A stretch of 64,000 nucleotides of DNA, taken from assembly GCA_028551475.1 (NCBI GenBank), contig CM052358.1:18688853-18752852 (forward strand), given 5' to 3'. Shown here one piece after another: positions 48,601 to 60,268 of the stretch. The notes under the pieces were generated by a model, which made no database searches, was not told where the DNA came from, and worked only from the letters and a program-made list of their open reading frames with translations. Origin of the DNA: Casuarina equisetifolia. Lineage: Eukaryota > Streptophyta > Magnoliopsida > Fagales > Casuarinaceae. The first letter of the stretch is position 1. Every line of letters starts with the position of its first letter. The translations under genes were made by a program, and so were the position numbers.

Positions 48601-51492
48601 TCATACTTGATTTGTAATTTTTGTCTTGTAGACACACCTCACGTACCAAACGACAGACATAATTGTAGGGGTAGAAATGATTCACTTAAATTTTGATATC
48701 ACATTAAAAAATTCAAAAATTTAACTTAAGGTTGAAAGAACATTTTCTGTATTTGAACTTTACTACAAGTAATTGCATACTTGATATGATTTTCATCTAA
48801 TATTTTTTTTAATATTTTTTTTTTCTCTTTTCTTCACCAAAGAGTTGTCCTCAAAAGGAAAAAAAAAAAAAAAAAGAACTGGATAAGTGTTGGAGGAATA
48901 AAATATCCAGTCCCACACTGAAGGAAAGTAACAGGAGAGCCTGACCTTATAAGCTTCCGCTAACAATCTACTATTATACAGTTCTGTGTTTTAATTGAAC
49001 CCTTCAATTTCTAATAATAAGAAAACTCCACAAATCTTATTAAGGTTACTTTGGACAGGAACAACCCAAGAAAACACTACTTTTCTTGCTGCTTTTTTCT
49101 ATTTTATAGAGGCAGATGGCCGGCGGACCTTTTTTCCAGACATTTTCTACATGTTCTCTGTTCTTTTCCGTGACGCGGTAAAGTTGAAAAGTTTTACGTT
49201 TTCATGTCGACGAAAGGGTCATAGGCGACAGAGGATATAAACAAATTTGCACACGAGGAATCAGTGTGTTATTGTTGATTTTTAATGCCGAGAGACCAGA
49301 TCGAGGAATCAGTGTGTTGTTAATGTTGACTTTTAATGTGCAGAGACCAGATCCATTGACGGAGAAGTGCATCTGAGAATCGAAATACGTGCGCAACAGT
49401 GGTGTGTTGGCATGAAAAAGAGAAGGAATAGACGAAGCATGAGCGACCGGCCAGGAAGTGCCGACGAGACGTAAGCGAGAGGTGGCGACGACGTAAGAGT
49501 GAAGGGTGGTAGCTTTCAACCACTAAAAACGAAGAAGCACATCTTCACCTACCACAACTCGTTTCATCATATCTCCCCCCGGTCCTCACCAACCCCTCTT
49601 TCGCCACCTTATCTTTTTTTATTCCATTAAAATACTGCATTCAAGATATTACTCAACGCCAAGCATTGCACTCACAAACCACTTTTCTGTTTCTGTTCTG
49701 CATTTCTTTCTCTTTATGTGTAATCTTAGAGGGGAAAAAAAAAAGTCGACAATCACCTAACTCAATTCAGAACAAATATTATTTAGAATTTCCAACTCTC
49801 AAAATTTGATTTTTAAGTGTGTAAATTTGAAATAAGTTTATGAAAAGAGTTTAGTAGTAAAAAAGATCAATTCATCTCAAATTTAACACTTGATTGTGTG
49901 AGTTTAAGATGAATTGGTGAAAAGAATTTGATACTAAAAAAGACCTTTTAGAACTCAAATTTGACACTCAAATGTGTGAATCTGAAAAGGGTTTCGCGAA
50001 AATAGTTTAGTAATGAAAGAGATGGTTCTTTCTTCATTTGAGATGAGATAAACTTTCTCTTTAAGATTGTTTTGATCAATAAAACCCTTCTTGTGTGGTT
50101 TTCTGCCTTTTTGGGTTTGGTTGGTTGGCGTAAAAGAAGAAAGCCAGGTGAAAGAATACAAAGCACCCAGTCCGGGTCTCATTCTTGACTCGTTCTCCTT
50201 ACAGGCCTAAAGAATAAACAAATAGCTTGACTTATTTGTTATAGCAATCAAGTTTGAGTCAAAATTTGCTTTGTTGGGTTGGTGAGGAAAGCCCTTATTA
50301 AGCTTTCCTAACAAGCTAAGTACCAAAAACCATTCGTCTCGAAGGCTCTACAATCCGCATTCATCGTATTTACCCATTATAAGATTTGGGGAAGTGAAAT
50401 AATCTGAATTAACATCTAATCCAAGCTTAAATCATGCATCAGAACACATATTGCTTCACTTTGATGATGCATTCGAGTCTTGCAATATCTCAAATATGTG
50501 CGCAATTTAGGGACAAGAAATATCCCATTTAGATCTCCATCAACAACAAGAGAGGCGCCTAATATCATTGGGAGATGAGATAATTAAGACGTTGAAAAGG
50601 AACTTATTAATGGGGACAAAAACATCATAATCTTATCAATCGAGTGAAAAAGCAGGAGTCCCCACAAACACACAGAACAGCCTCCTAAGTCCGTCCTCTG
50701 CCACCACCTAATTTCCAGACCTCTGCCCGAGTTCTTGAAAGGAAGTTGATGAAAAAAGGGGACCCAGGATCGAATTTAGACGCTTGAAGAGGCAATTTTG
50801 TTTTATCTATTAGGCTGGAGACGTAAATCCAATCTTGGAAGAAAACAGAAATGATAATAAGAAGGGTCCAAGTTGCAAAGGAAAAGGGTGCAAGCAACAT
50901 TGACTTGAGAGCTTGCAATGATTGGGTTGCATTGCTTGAAAGAAATTACCCACGGTATTCACTTCAATTGGGTAAAGAATGTTTCACAAAGAGAGAGGAA
51001 GCAAATGTTTAATGCATGCACTTAAACTCATAAATTCGGGTGTTAGAACTTGAAATCAAAATATCTCAAGTACCTAACTTACCACTAAATTAATAGATAA
51101 TCAATCTAAGTAATCATGTGATTAGGAGATGACAAATCTGATGATCTTTGAAGGTCCTCTTTTGCTTTGTTCAATTCCAATAACATTTAGCATACAATGA
51201 AGCGATTGTGTGGATGGCAGTGACCCTTACACGTAACCACCACAGATTTCGTGATCATTACAGCCATTTACATCCATACATACATCTATCCACCGACAAT
51301 TCCGGCGTTGCTCCGCCATCCATCAAACTTTTAAAAGATTACAAAAAAAAAAAAACAAAAGAAAAAATAAAATGAAAATCCCTCTTGTTGTGCAAAATAG
51401 TAACGGGATCGAGTAAGAATCACATCTTTTTACTGACATTAAATACCATTTTTTTTTAATATTCCTTCTTTTTGGGGAGTGAGAGAGGGTTG
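45632..51492. other. Intergenic, no firmly supported gene
   Basis: It contains an AAAT/AATA repeat (about 45985-46020), a 125-bp tandem duplication (47824-48070), an LTR-like stretch near 48888-48970, a 50-bp imperfect duplication (49254-49351) and a short minus frame with a signal-peptide-like start (50685-50900). No conserved protein family was recognised. Confidence 0.5.
47824..48070. repeat. Tandem duplication of a 125-bp AT-rich unit
   Basis: Copy 1 at 47824-47948 and copy 2 at 47949-48070, both starting CCCTAGATGGGCCTAAAT and ending TAATTTGATATGTT. They differ by a few substitutions and small deletions. Confidence 0.92.
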
Positions 51493-52791
51493 CTAATCTC
51501 CCCGGGAGGGGCACCAAGGCGTCATGTCCATCGGATAACTGCCCAGTACCCTCAAGAAGGACGTGAATTCCTGCACCTCCGCCAGCGCGTTCTGTGCCCT
51601 AACCTCCGCCATCGAAGCTTCGAAGTCCACGTAGAACATGTACTCGAAGTGCTTTGCCGTCCCCACATTGGCATCGTCCACCAGCCTGATCGGACGGTTC
51701 CTGTGTGGCCTGGATTCGATCTTTGTCAGGTTGATGTTCCTGAAGGCGAAAGCCGATAGCACCTTGAAAAGCACCGACGTCCCCTTGTCGTGAGCGAACA
51801 CAATGCTCGTCTTGAATGGGCGGTCCGTACGTGGAATGATCGGCTCTCGGGCAAGCATCACGAAACGCGTCACGTTGCTTGAGTCATCTTGGATTCCGTC
51901 GGCCAGAATGTTCATGCCGTAGAGCTCCGCGGCGCGTGCGCTAGCAATCGCCGCCGTGTCTCGTAGGTTGTTGGCTGCGACATACTCAGCGGCCCCGGCG
52001 GTGTCGTCGACCGCCTCTCGCGCCACGTTCAGGCCGAGCTTGGTGAGGGTGTGTTCACACTGGGCCAAAGCTTGTGGGTGCGAGATGACGCGGGTCAAGT
52101 ATTCCTTTCGGACCCCGGGCAAGGCCAGGAGGCAGTGGTGGACGGGAAGCTGAACCTCACCGACGATGTGGAGACGATGCCGGAGAAGGAGATCGTAGTT
52201 CCGGTGGATCGAGCCGCCGAGGGAATTTTCGACGGGGAGCACAGCGCGATCCGCGATCCAGAGCTCAACAGCTTGGAAAGCCACTTCGAACTGGTCACAA
52301 GGAATGGCTTCGCAGTTCGGGTAGGCCTTACCGGCGGCGGCTTCGGAGTACGCGCCAGGAACCCCTTGGTAAGCCACGCGAAGCTGAGAACCATGCATCG
52401 GAGCCGGGGAGAGGTCGGTTATGGTGAGCGGCTTGTGCGCCGGAGCGGGCGCCGGCACCTTGTTGTTGTTACTATCGGTACTGATAGGAACGAGGTCAAG
52501 GTCAATGCTGGCCTTGTGGCCGTTGACGGCAGCGACATGATCAGCACCGGCGGCGCCGGCGGCAGGCTTCTCGGTGGGTTGCTCCTGAGAAACAACCTTG
52601 CTGGCGAGAATAGCGCAGGTGCTCTGCCAGTCGGCTCGGCTCAAGCCGACGCCGTTGGGGAAGTTGACCGAATCGGATCGGTAAACACTCTGGACGACGA
52701 GTCGGTTGGGAGGGAGGCGGACATGCGAGGGCCGGGCAGCCCCCGTTAAAGCCTTGAGACTTGTAGGCGCGGAAGGAGCAATAGCCTGCAT
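51493..52791 (-). CDS. ADT: Arogenate/prephenate dehydratase, plastid, intronless, 432 aa
   Basis: A single open frame from ATG 52791 to the stop at 51493. It converts arogenate (and in some paralogues prephenate) to phenylalanine (or phenylpyruvate), the last step of plastid Phe synthesis. Residues 1 to about 130 are Ala/Ser/Pro-rich and basic near the start, fitting a transit peptide plus linker. The catalytic PDT domain spans about 137-313: [29 protein letters not shown] (185-200), and the family TRF motif (308-310, in SSNVTRF). The ACT regulatory domain spans about 326-421 with KIESRPHR (357-364), the Phe-binding segment that gives feedback control. Length and the lack of introns match the ADT3/4/5/6 type. 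The coding region is clearly more GC-rich than its surroundings. Which ADT paralogue this is cannot be settled by eye. Confidence 0.97.
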   Translation of the reverse strand: MQAIAPSAPTSLKALTGAARPSHVRLPPNRLVVQSVYRSDSVNFPNGVGLSRADWQSTCAILASKVVSQEQPTEKPAAGAAGADHVAAVNGHKASIDLDLVPISTDSNNNKVPAPAPAHKPLTITDLSPAPMHGSQLRVAYQGVPGAYSEAAAGKAYPNCEAIPCDQFEVAFQAVELWIADRAVLPVENSLGGSIHRNYDLLLRHRLHIVGEVQLPVHHCLLALPGVRKEYLTRVISHPQALAQCEHTLTKLGLNVAREAVDDTAGAAEYVAANNLRDTAAIASARAAELYGMNILADGIQDDSSNVTRFVMLAREPIIPRTDRPFKTSIVFAHDKGTSVLFKVLSAFAFRNINLTKIESRPHRNRPIRLVDDANVGTAKHFEYMFYVDFEASMAEVRAQNALAEVQEFTSFLRVLGSYPMDMTPWCPSRGD

Positions 52792-52970
52792 CGTGTTGGC
52801 TCGAGGGGTAGGATTGTATCGGAATTACGAAAAAAGAAGAAAAGAAAAATGGAAAAAGAGGCGAGGCGGAGGAGGGAGGCGAGTAGATAGATACACGTGA
52901 AGATGCGAAGCTTGGTTTTCTCTGTAATGAGAAACTTCAAGCTGAGAAAACAATGGAGGGGTTTGAGGGT

Positions 52971-52980
52971 TTATATATTA
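52971..52980 (-). promoter_or_regulatory. Probable TATA box of the arogenate dehydratase gene
   Basis: The minus strand reads TAATATATAA about 180 bases 5' of the ATG, leaving a leader of roughly 150 bases rich in CT and TC runs. Sequence-based call only. Confidence 0.5.
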
Positions 52981-53079
52981 ACAAGGGTTGGAGTGGGGAG
53001 GTGAAGAGAAGCATTGAGAGGATGGTGTGTGTGCGGAGGTGGTTCGGTCAATCTCATACCTACCCCCCTCTGCCTCCTC

Positions 53080-53082
<3 letters not shown>

Positions 53083-53133
<51 letters not shown>
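53083..53133. repeat. (CT)n microsatellite upstream of arogenate dehydratase
   Basis: About 25 CT units on the plus strand (GA on the gene's strand), about 290 bases 5' of the start codon and 5' of the probable TATA box. Confidence 0.96.
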
Positions 53134-53136
<3 letters not shown>

Positions 53137-54046
53137 ACATATAAAATATTATTGAATGTCCATTTCTCTACGCGTATAGTCTACGGCCTACGTAGTGAAA
53201 TACCATTATGCCAAAAACACCATTTCTCCATCAGCTTCCCCTTTTTCAAAAAGAAAAATTCCAAAAAAATTTCTGTCCTTTTGCATGTAGCTCAGTTAAA
53301 ACAAGATCAGTTCCATACTACTTTTTTTTTTTTTCAAAATTTAGTATTTGAGATGTAATGCTGTATAAATGTTGATGATTTCTTTCTAAGTTGAGTTTGT
53401 TGGGCTTCGTCCGGTAGGACCACAAGGGAAAAGGCAGGCATATATGGGAAGAAGGAGAGGGCCATACTCCGGCAAGACAAATGGGGCCGCAAAGGGCGTT
53501 TTTCTGAGGTTGTGCTTCTTTCTCGTCAATGTTTTGTCTCCCTATCTTCTGTCTCCATATTTCTCAGTCTTCCTTTTTCCACTGCAAGTTTCACGTGAGC
53601 ACTGTCCTCTTCTTCCTCCCTCATCTGCATTTCCGTCATATAAAATCACGAGTTTCACAACTTTTTTTCCTTTCTTAATCATACTTATAAATAACACAAA
53701 ACATCTTCTTCAAAATAATGAACAACCAAGATCACATATGGCAGGCAAATAATTATTAAGCAACCTCCACCCATTATTGATTGTTTTGAAAATCACATAC
53801 ATAGCATTCCGTATTAAATTTGTTATCAGGATAATTTGCTTTAACAAGGACACAATTCTTTAGGCTTTACAAATTTTTTAAGAAATTATGATTAGAAAAC
53901 TGTCGCGTGATACTCTGAAACTTATGTGTCTTCGAAGGAAGCAGATAATTGGAGTGAAACGTGTTGACACTGGATGCCACACGTTCGAAAGAAAGGACGA
54001 GAGAAAATAGACAAGTTAGGTGCCTCTGCTACGTGATACAAAGAAC

Positions 54047-54049
54047 CTA

Positions 54050-54081
<32 letters not shown>
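54047..54081 (+). repeat. (TCTG)n/(TCTA)n microsatellite
   Basis: About six TCTG units followed by TCTA units. Confidence 0.9.
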
Positions 54082-54083
<2 letters not shown>

Positions 54084-57000
54084 AATTAATCATGTTTGAG
54101 TTTCTATGCTGTCCAATTTACTTGTTCAAGGTTACCGGACATTCGTGTTAAGCTATTGCGAGGACGAAACCAGTTTGCTTTGTGTTCTTTTCTACCTTAA
54201 AACGAGGATAATTGCTAGGATGAGTGTGTTACCAATTTAAGCAAGCTTGCTGGCTTGCACGTAAATAAGGTAACTAAATACTTAATTATTAACTTTAAAT
54301 AGTAGTTTGTGGGCAAAATTTCGAGGAAAGTGAGGAAAAATGCGGAATGATGGAAATAAAGAATGTGGTGGAAGCGAACAAAAAAGGGGTTGTTAAAAGA
54401 TCCATATTCTCAAAGCTTTCGAGATTTACGGGTTGATTAGGCATCTTACCATTAAAAATTTCCCTTTCTGTTGCTTTTTTTTTTTTTTTTTTTCAGACAT
54501 TTGCGGCACGAGGCATGCAAAACTTTCCTGATGGTCTATTTCAAAAGGGTCAATTGGTCAAAATAGTGGCTGTTTCATTTATTTTTGTCCCTCTAGTATG
54601 GAACATTTGAGCCTGGTCTTCCAAGCCGGTAAACAAAATTCTTATCTATTATACACAAAATTTCTACATCTCGTTTCCTTGGTATGTCGCTAAAACGTCG
54701 CCATGGAGTAATCCATCTACCATGCCGTCTTGGGCGTGAACCATCTGGTGGCTAAGACGGCAACAACCATCTTCGAATAGAAGGTTTGAGATTAAAGAAG
54801 TTCTGGGGAAGGAACGAAGAATATGCCGGTAGCCCAAGTTGAAGAATATTCTGCTATACTTGACATGAAGAACAATGGAATTTTTTGGCAGATTGATGAC
54901 AATTATGATAACAAAAAGATGGCGAGGTCGAGATTGTTCTTTGATATTGATTCATTAGCCACAAGGAAAATGATTTATATAAGTTTGTTGTCCACTATAA
55001 CATCAAGCGAATCTTGTTGTCATTGAATCGCTTCAAATTGACCTCTTTAATCAACAAGTTTTTAACTTAGTTGAGAATAAATGTTATATGTAACCTTTTA
55101 ATTTCAAGTTTAATACTATATAAGTGCGTACATATAATTTTTTTTATTCTTAAAAAAGGCCTTTATTTAGGTTGAATGAGGAGTGTACATGTAAAAAGAA
55201 AATAAATGAGCTGAATAAACTAAAAATACTTGTTCTCTTAATGTAAAAATTTCCACATCATAAGTGTCAATTCAAGAATGTAATCCTTATAAGCGTAGAG
55301 ATTTGGCACGAGTCTTCTCGTTTATCTTTGAAAGCCTTTATTTTCCTAGTTTTTGGTTTTATACCGATTAGGCATTATTCTCCGGTACCAGTAAGAGAAG
55401 TTAGAGTCAATCATGATAACTTAACCTCAAGCTATAATTTTTCCGCTAAAACTTATGATGAACATTAGAGCGATGTGACCCTGAGATGACGCCATTAAGA
55501 AGAAGTGAAGGAGGAATTTTGTGTCCAAGCAAGGTTTTGGTGCCGAAAATGACTATTTGCCTTGTCTGTCAAAAAGCTGCCGGCAGCAACAGCATGATGA
55601 CGAAGAGAAAAAGAAGTGCACAAGGTCATCACTCATTTCCATGATCTGCAACACATTTTTGGGGGCATGTGGAACACCAGAAACTCCCAACAACCACAGA
55701 GGTGACAGATGTGTCCTAAAACAACGTAATGTCGTCGATAGTTGTCACAATTTCTTGCCCAAGATCACAAAACTCTCTTCCTTTCGGTTTCTTTTGTGGG
55801 ACGGAGTGTACGTGTGCTCAACAGGTGGTTTTCTGCAAGTCTTCGTACTCCATGACAGGGCCCTTGGTGTATTTTCATTTAGAATACTCAAAACCCCTCA
55901 AAATTTGACGCGTTGCTGTGCGCCCGGAGAAGTGGACCGGAGCCGCAAACGACGAAGCTCGGAAGCCATTGGGTGCATCGCCCGAGTGGCAAAAAGGGTT
56001 GCAGTCAGTAGCCTTGACTTGACTGGAAACCTCCCAGTGACCCAAAAACGACAAAGGTGTTTGCTCTTAAACTGTGAAGTGGAAGTTCCTCTTTTTTAAC
56101 CTTTGATTTCATCGCACGCCACGAGAGGAAGTAGGTGAGAATAAGCGCAGAAATTTCTCGCCAACTACCACTTCATCCCGTGGGGACGTATTCCTCCCAC
56201 GCTTTAAATGTTTTCATCAATTATTCAAACATGGCTTGCAATACAAGGGCAGAGCTTCGTGGGTCGTATAAGGAAGGGAGAAAATTCGTATCACGGTGGA
56301 TTTCCGTTAAAGCGACACCGTTGTCGGTTTCTTGCACCATATTTGTTGATCACTGACAAAGCTTGTTGCTGCCGTGGAGAAAAAGAGATGCATCTTTCAA
56401 ATTAGAATTTCGAATATGGATATCCACCCTGGACTTCTTCGTCTTTTTTTGGCTTCTTCTCCTTCTTTCTTCTTTTTGGCTGTCTGTAAGTAAAATAAAG
56501 ACTTGTATAGAGTGTTCTTTGTGGTGAAACTTTGATAAAAAAAAAAAAAAAAAAAAGTAATTTTTAAATTTTTAAACTTTTAAACTTTTAAATTAAATTA
56601 TTCATAAAGGATTTTGTTTCTCTCATATTGAAAAACAAGATATATGACTTAGTCATATAAATAAACTTGATTATTCTTTCTATTAGGTTAGGTTGACCTT
56701 TTAAGATGAAATTTAAATTCATAATAAGTGATATTACCGATAAATTGTAACTTAATCCAATAGATTTAATCTGACAATGCTTACAACTGTTATTCCTTAG
56801 TGTCGGATAGATAATAAGCTTCGCCTATGTTGAGGACAATGAAAGGTAATTAGTCATATAAAGGTTGACTTTTTAGGATGAAATATAAGCCGTGACACTT
56901 CAATCTTTCTAACATAGTCTCATGCTTGAAGGTGTCTTGCTTTATTACCTACTAGATGAGAAGATGAACGCTCTCTTTCTTTAAGATACGAACGACCAAT

Positions 57001-59148
57001 AGCCCACTACAAAGGTGATGTGACGAAAGGGAGGAAGGAAACGAGGCATCAACTTGACAGACAAGAATATAAGCATATATTGAATTGCTTTCCTAATGTA
57101 ATGAGTCCAAACAGCTGCAGCAAAAGCCTGGCAGCAGGTTACGGAAGAATCAATACTCTGTGGTTCAGATATCTAGGAACTTTCTTTGTTTAATATCATG
57201 TGTTTCTCATGATAAAGCCACTTCTACAGCATTAGGTTTAGTTAACAAACATCTGTTGATTCATTTCCATTTATCACCTTCTTCCTTTGACCTTCCCCCG
57301 ATCTCTTTCTCCACCACCCTTCTGTCATGTTCTTCGTTTGCTTAGGAAAACAAAAAACATATGAAAAAATAATGGTATTATTTTGAGAATTGAGTTAGAA
57401 TCCTGCATGTGCTGCAAAGATTAACATTTCCGTCCGGGGTAATGGGGACGAAGACTGACAGATGGGAAATTGTTAGACAACATCTGCTGAGATGTACTAC
57501 TTACTACTTATATGTCAACAACAACCATGGAGAGTCGTGCTCTATTATTGCACAGACAAGCTCGTGCTCGCTCATTGATGCCGAGAGATTCTTCAAATCC
57601 GAGAAGATTCAGTACTGTGGGTTATGGCAGCCAGTCAGCTCCACCACCAAGTTCCCTCTTTCATTATTCAAAAATATTCTCTATAAACACCTATAGGATG
57701 GATGCTAGATCCTGAATTATGGTGCTAAATGGTGGATTCGTAGGCAACCAAACCAATAACTTCTCTCTAGCTCTCGTCTGTCTATGGTTCTTGTACGTGG
57801 AAAAACGAGCTCCATGTCTATGGAATGGCAGTTGGTTACTGCAGAACCAAAGCTACATGTTTATCAGACCCATGTGAAGAAAGGGTAGATGCGCTGCCGT
57901 ATGAGAAAGTTGAAATTTTAAATAAGAAGAAAGCCATGCCGGCGGCGGCCTATACGGAATCAAGCTCAAAAAGTCTCAGCCTGTAAATCATAACATAGAT
58001 CGTAAGGTTTCTGCTGATAAAAAGCTCTTGGAAAACATGATCAAACCTAGGCTGGCATACTTAAGGCAGCTAAACCTCTCGCTCTGGGCATCATGGGCAC
58101 AAAATGGCGCGTTAGTCTCTGTTCTTCTGTGTAATTATCGATGTAATCGCAGAGTTTTCTGACGGGCCCAAAAAACATGTTGCTACTTGCCAAATGACAG
58201 AAAGTAAAACCGAAATGATGGAGAAATTCGGAAAAACGCTGAATATTTCAAGCTGTCTCTGTGGGGGATCGAAGCCTACTTTTCGGACGACTCCAAGTTT
58301 GATTGTTAAGTGAAAACCAGCAGTTGAATCGGCGGCAGCAGCATGTGTGTCATGCAGGGGTTAGTTGACCACTTAAATTATTAGCAACTTGTGCGGAGAA
58401 ACTTATGTGAAAAGGGAGGAGATTCGTATTGAGATTTAGTTGGGAAAGACTCCACAAGGTCATGTAATTTTAGTCAGAATCCATGGCTGCTCGAGGTTAC
58501 TCACCTAACAGCTAGAGCCGGTACATCTCAGACAGGGATAATAATTAAGCAATGAGTTGTCAAACTTAATATTCAAATGACCCTATGACATATTGGCTCC
58601 TTGATGTCCATGAAAGGATGGTCCATGACATACAATATGGTGGTGGTCCAGGAGAAGCAAGTAGCTTCCATGGGTTGCTGCCAGAAAGTTCAGGGGACTG
58701 CCATATCAAACACTACTGAACAACCGCACATGATCTGCCGCGACAGCAAATACAACTCCCTGCATTAGCTTTAACCCTTTTCACCAGGTTTACGTGATCC
58801 GAAGAAGGTTGTGGAGACCATAGGGAGACAGAAAAAAAATTTATTCTGTCAAATTCTGGTTTGATGGGCCCTTGGCACATAGCTTGAGATCTATAAGTTC
58901 TGCGGAGTTTTAATTTTCGACACCCAGCACTTTCTCTGGTAGAGATGGATCTTGCTAACAGTAAACTTAATGAGAGCATCATCAACAATGCTAGTAGTTT
59001 AGATTATTGTCTTTTTGGATTATGGGGAGAGTTGGGTGCCATAGTTCTTGAGGCTACGAGGAAAGAGATCAGTTAGGACATTATGTTTTCTCTTGATGTG
59101 CTTCACCTTGAACTTATACTGGCTTAGACAATTTGCCCACCTTAACAG

Positions 59149-59266
59149 TTGTAGGCAGCTCTGGATCGAAATGTAACCATCATCATGTGAAAATCTTACT
59201 TATCTAGTTGTAGGCAGCTCTGGATCGAAATGTAACCATCATCATGTGAAAATCTTACTTATCTAG
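59149..59266. repeat. Perfect 59-bp tandem duplication
   Basis: 59149-59207 and 59208-59266 are identical, starting TTGTAGGCAGCTCTGG and ending CTTACTTATCTAG. The lack of differences suggests a recent duplication, or an assembly effect. Confidence 0.95.
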
Positions 59267-60268
59267 GGATGAACTAGAGAGTCTTAATAAAGGATGAACA
59301 TGCAAAAACAAGACTTGTTTTCTAGGCTGACTGCTCTAAACGGAAATATAGTAGGAAATTACCCCAAGAGGATGAACCTCCGTAGTGTTAATCCACATTA
59401 CCTCGAGCCGTATACTGCATAAAGTCATTACTCCTTCAAGATTCACCTCTGAATTTGGTCTTTTTATCATTGGCTTAACCTTTTTCAATTGTGGGAATCT
59501 AATGGAAGGAAAACAACAGACTTAATCAGTATCCTTCACTTGTCAAGGCATTCATAACGTATTTTGAAGTCATCTTTAGCTTTCTCAGCACTAACTTACC
59601 AGGAAACTGGAAATGCCCACCGGGTTGCAAGTAAAACTGAGAAGATATATACGAAATAGATGCAGACAGAAGTAGAAATTATACAGGGGTGTGGTATGAC
59701 AAAATATGCATGAGGTGGAGAACGTTATTGCATTAACCCTTCAGACTCTGTATAAACATGAACAGATATACACAAGCCGAAAAGAAAGTAAAAGTTAACT
59801 CAACCCAGATTGAGTAGTGGAATAAGCAAGTTTTTCCGGAGAAAGAACCTGAAAGTCATATCAGAACATAGCGGAATAAAATAAAAATGGCTCCACACTT
59901 TCTTTCAACAATGCAGCAGTCATGAGAGCAAACCTAAAACACGGGGTCACAAATAAGGAAAAAGAAGAAAATAAACATATACATGAACAGGAAAGTTTCC
60001 GAAAGCTTGCTCCAATTTAATAAAGGGGGCAAAAAAGGAACAAAAAAAAAAAAAGATGAGCCCAAATGGACACTCTCGATGACTCAAAACTAGATACATG
60101 GTTTATGAGCTAAAATTACAACACAAGCAGATCCTCTGGATCCTCAAATGTACAAAAATATCTCTATAACACCTTTTGTCCCAATAAGTCTCCCAATAAG
60201 CCTGACCCATGTCTGATGATGACTTGCCTGAGCTTGATTATGTGACGGTGACCAAAAAAGCTTGCCTC

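Larger units (their letters stand above)
52981..60268. other. Intergenic and untranslated region, no supported gene
   Basis: The first few hundred bases are the arogenate dehydratase promoter. The last few hundred, from about 59.7 kb, are probably the 3' UTR of the transporter. Between them lie a TCTG repeat (54047-54081) and a perfect 59-bp tandem duplication (59149-59266). Longer frames at 55.5-56.1 and 57.4-57.7 kb lack an ATG start, family similarity or both. Confidence 0.5.

Noticed and set aside
52051-52749. 232-codon plus-strand open frame opposite arogenate dehydratase
   Set aside because: It is the shadow of the GC-rich minus-strand gene and has no family similarity.
55521-56099. 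192-codon plus-strand frame
   Set aside because: It begins at GTG, which plants rarely use, and no domain or splice context is visible. It could be noncoding or a remnant.
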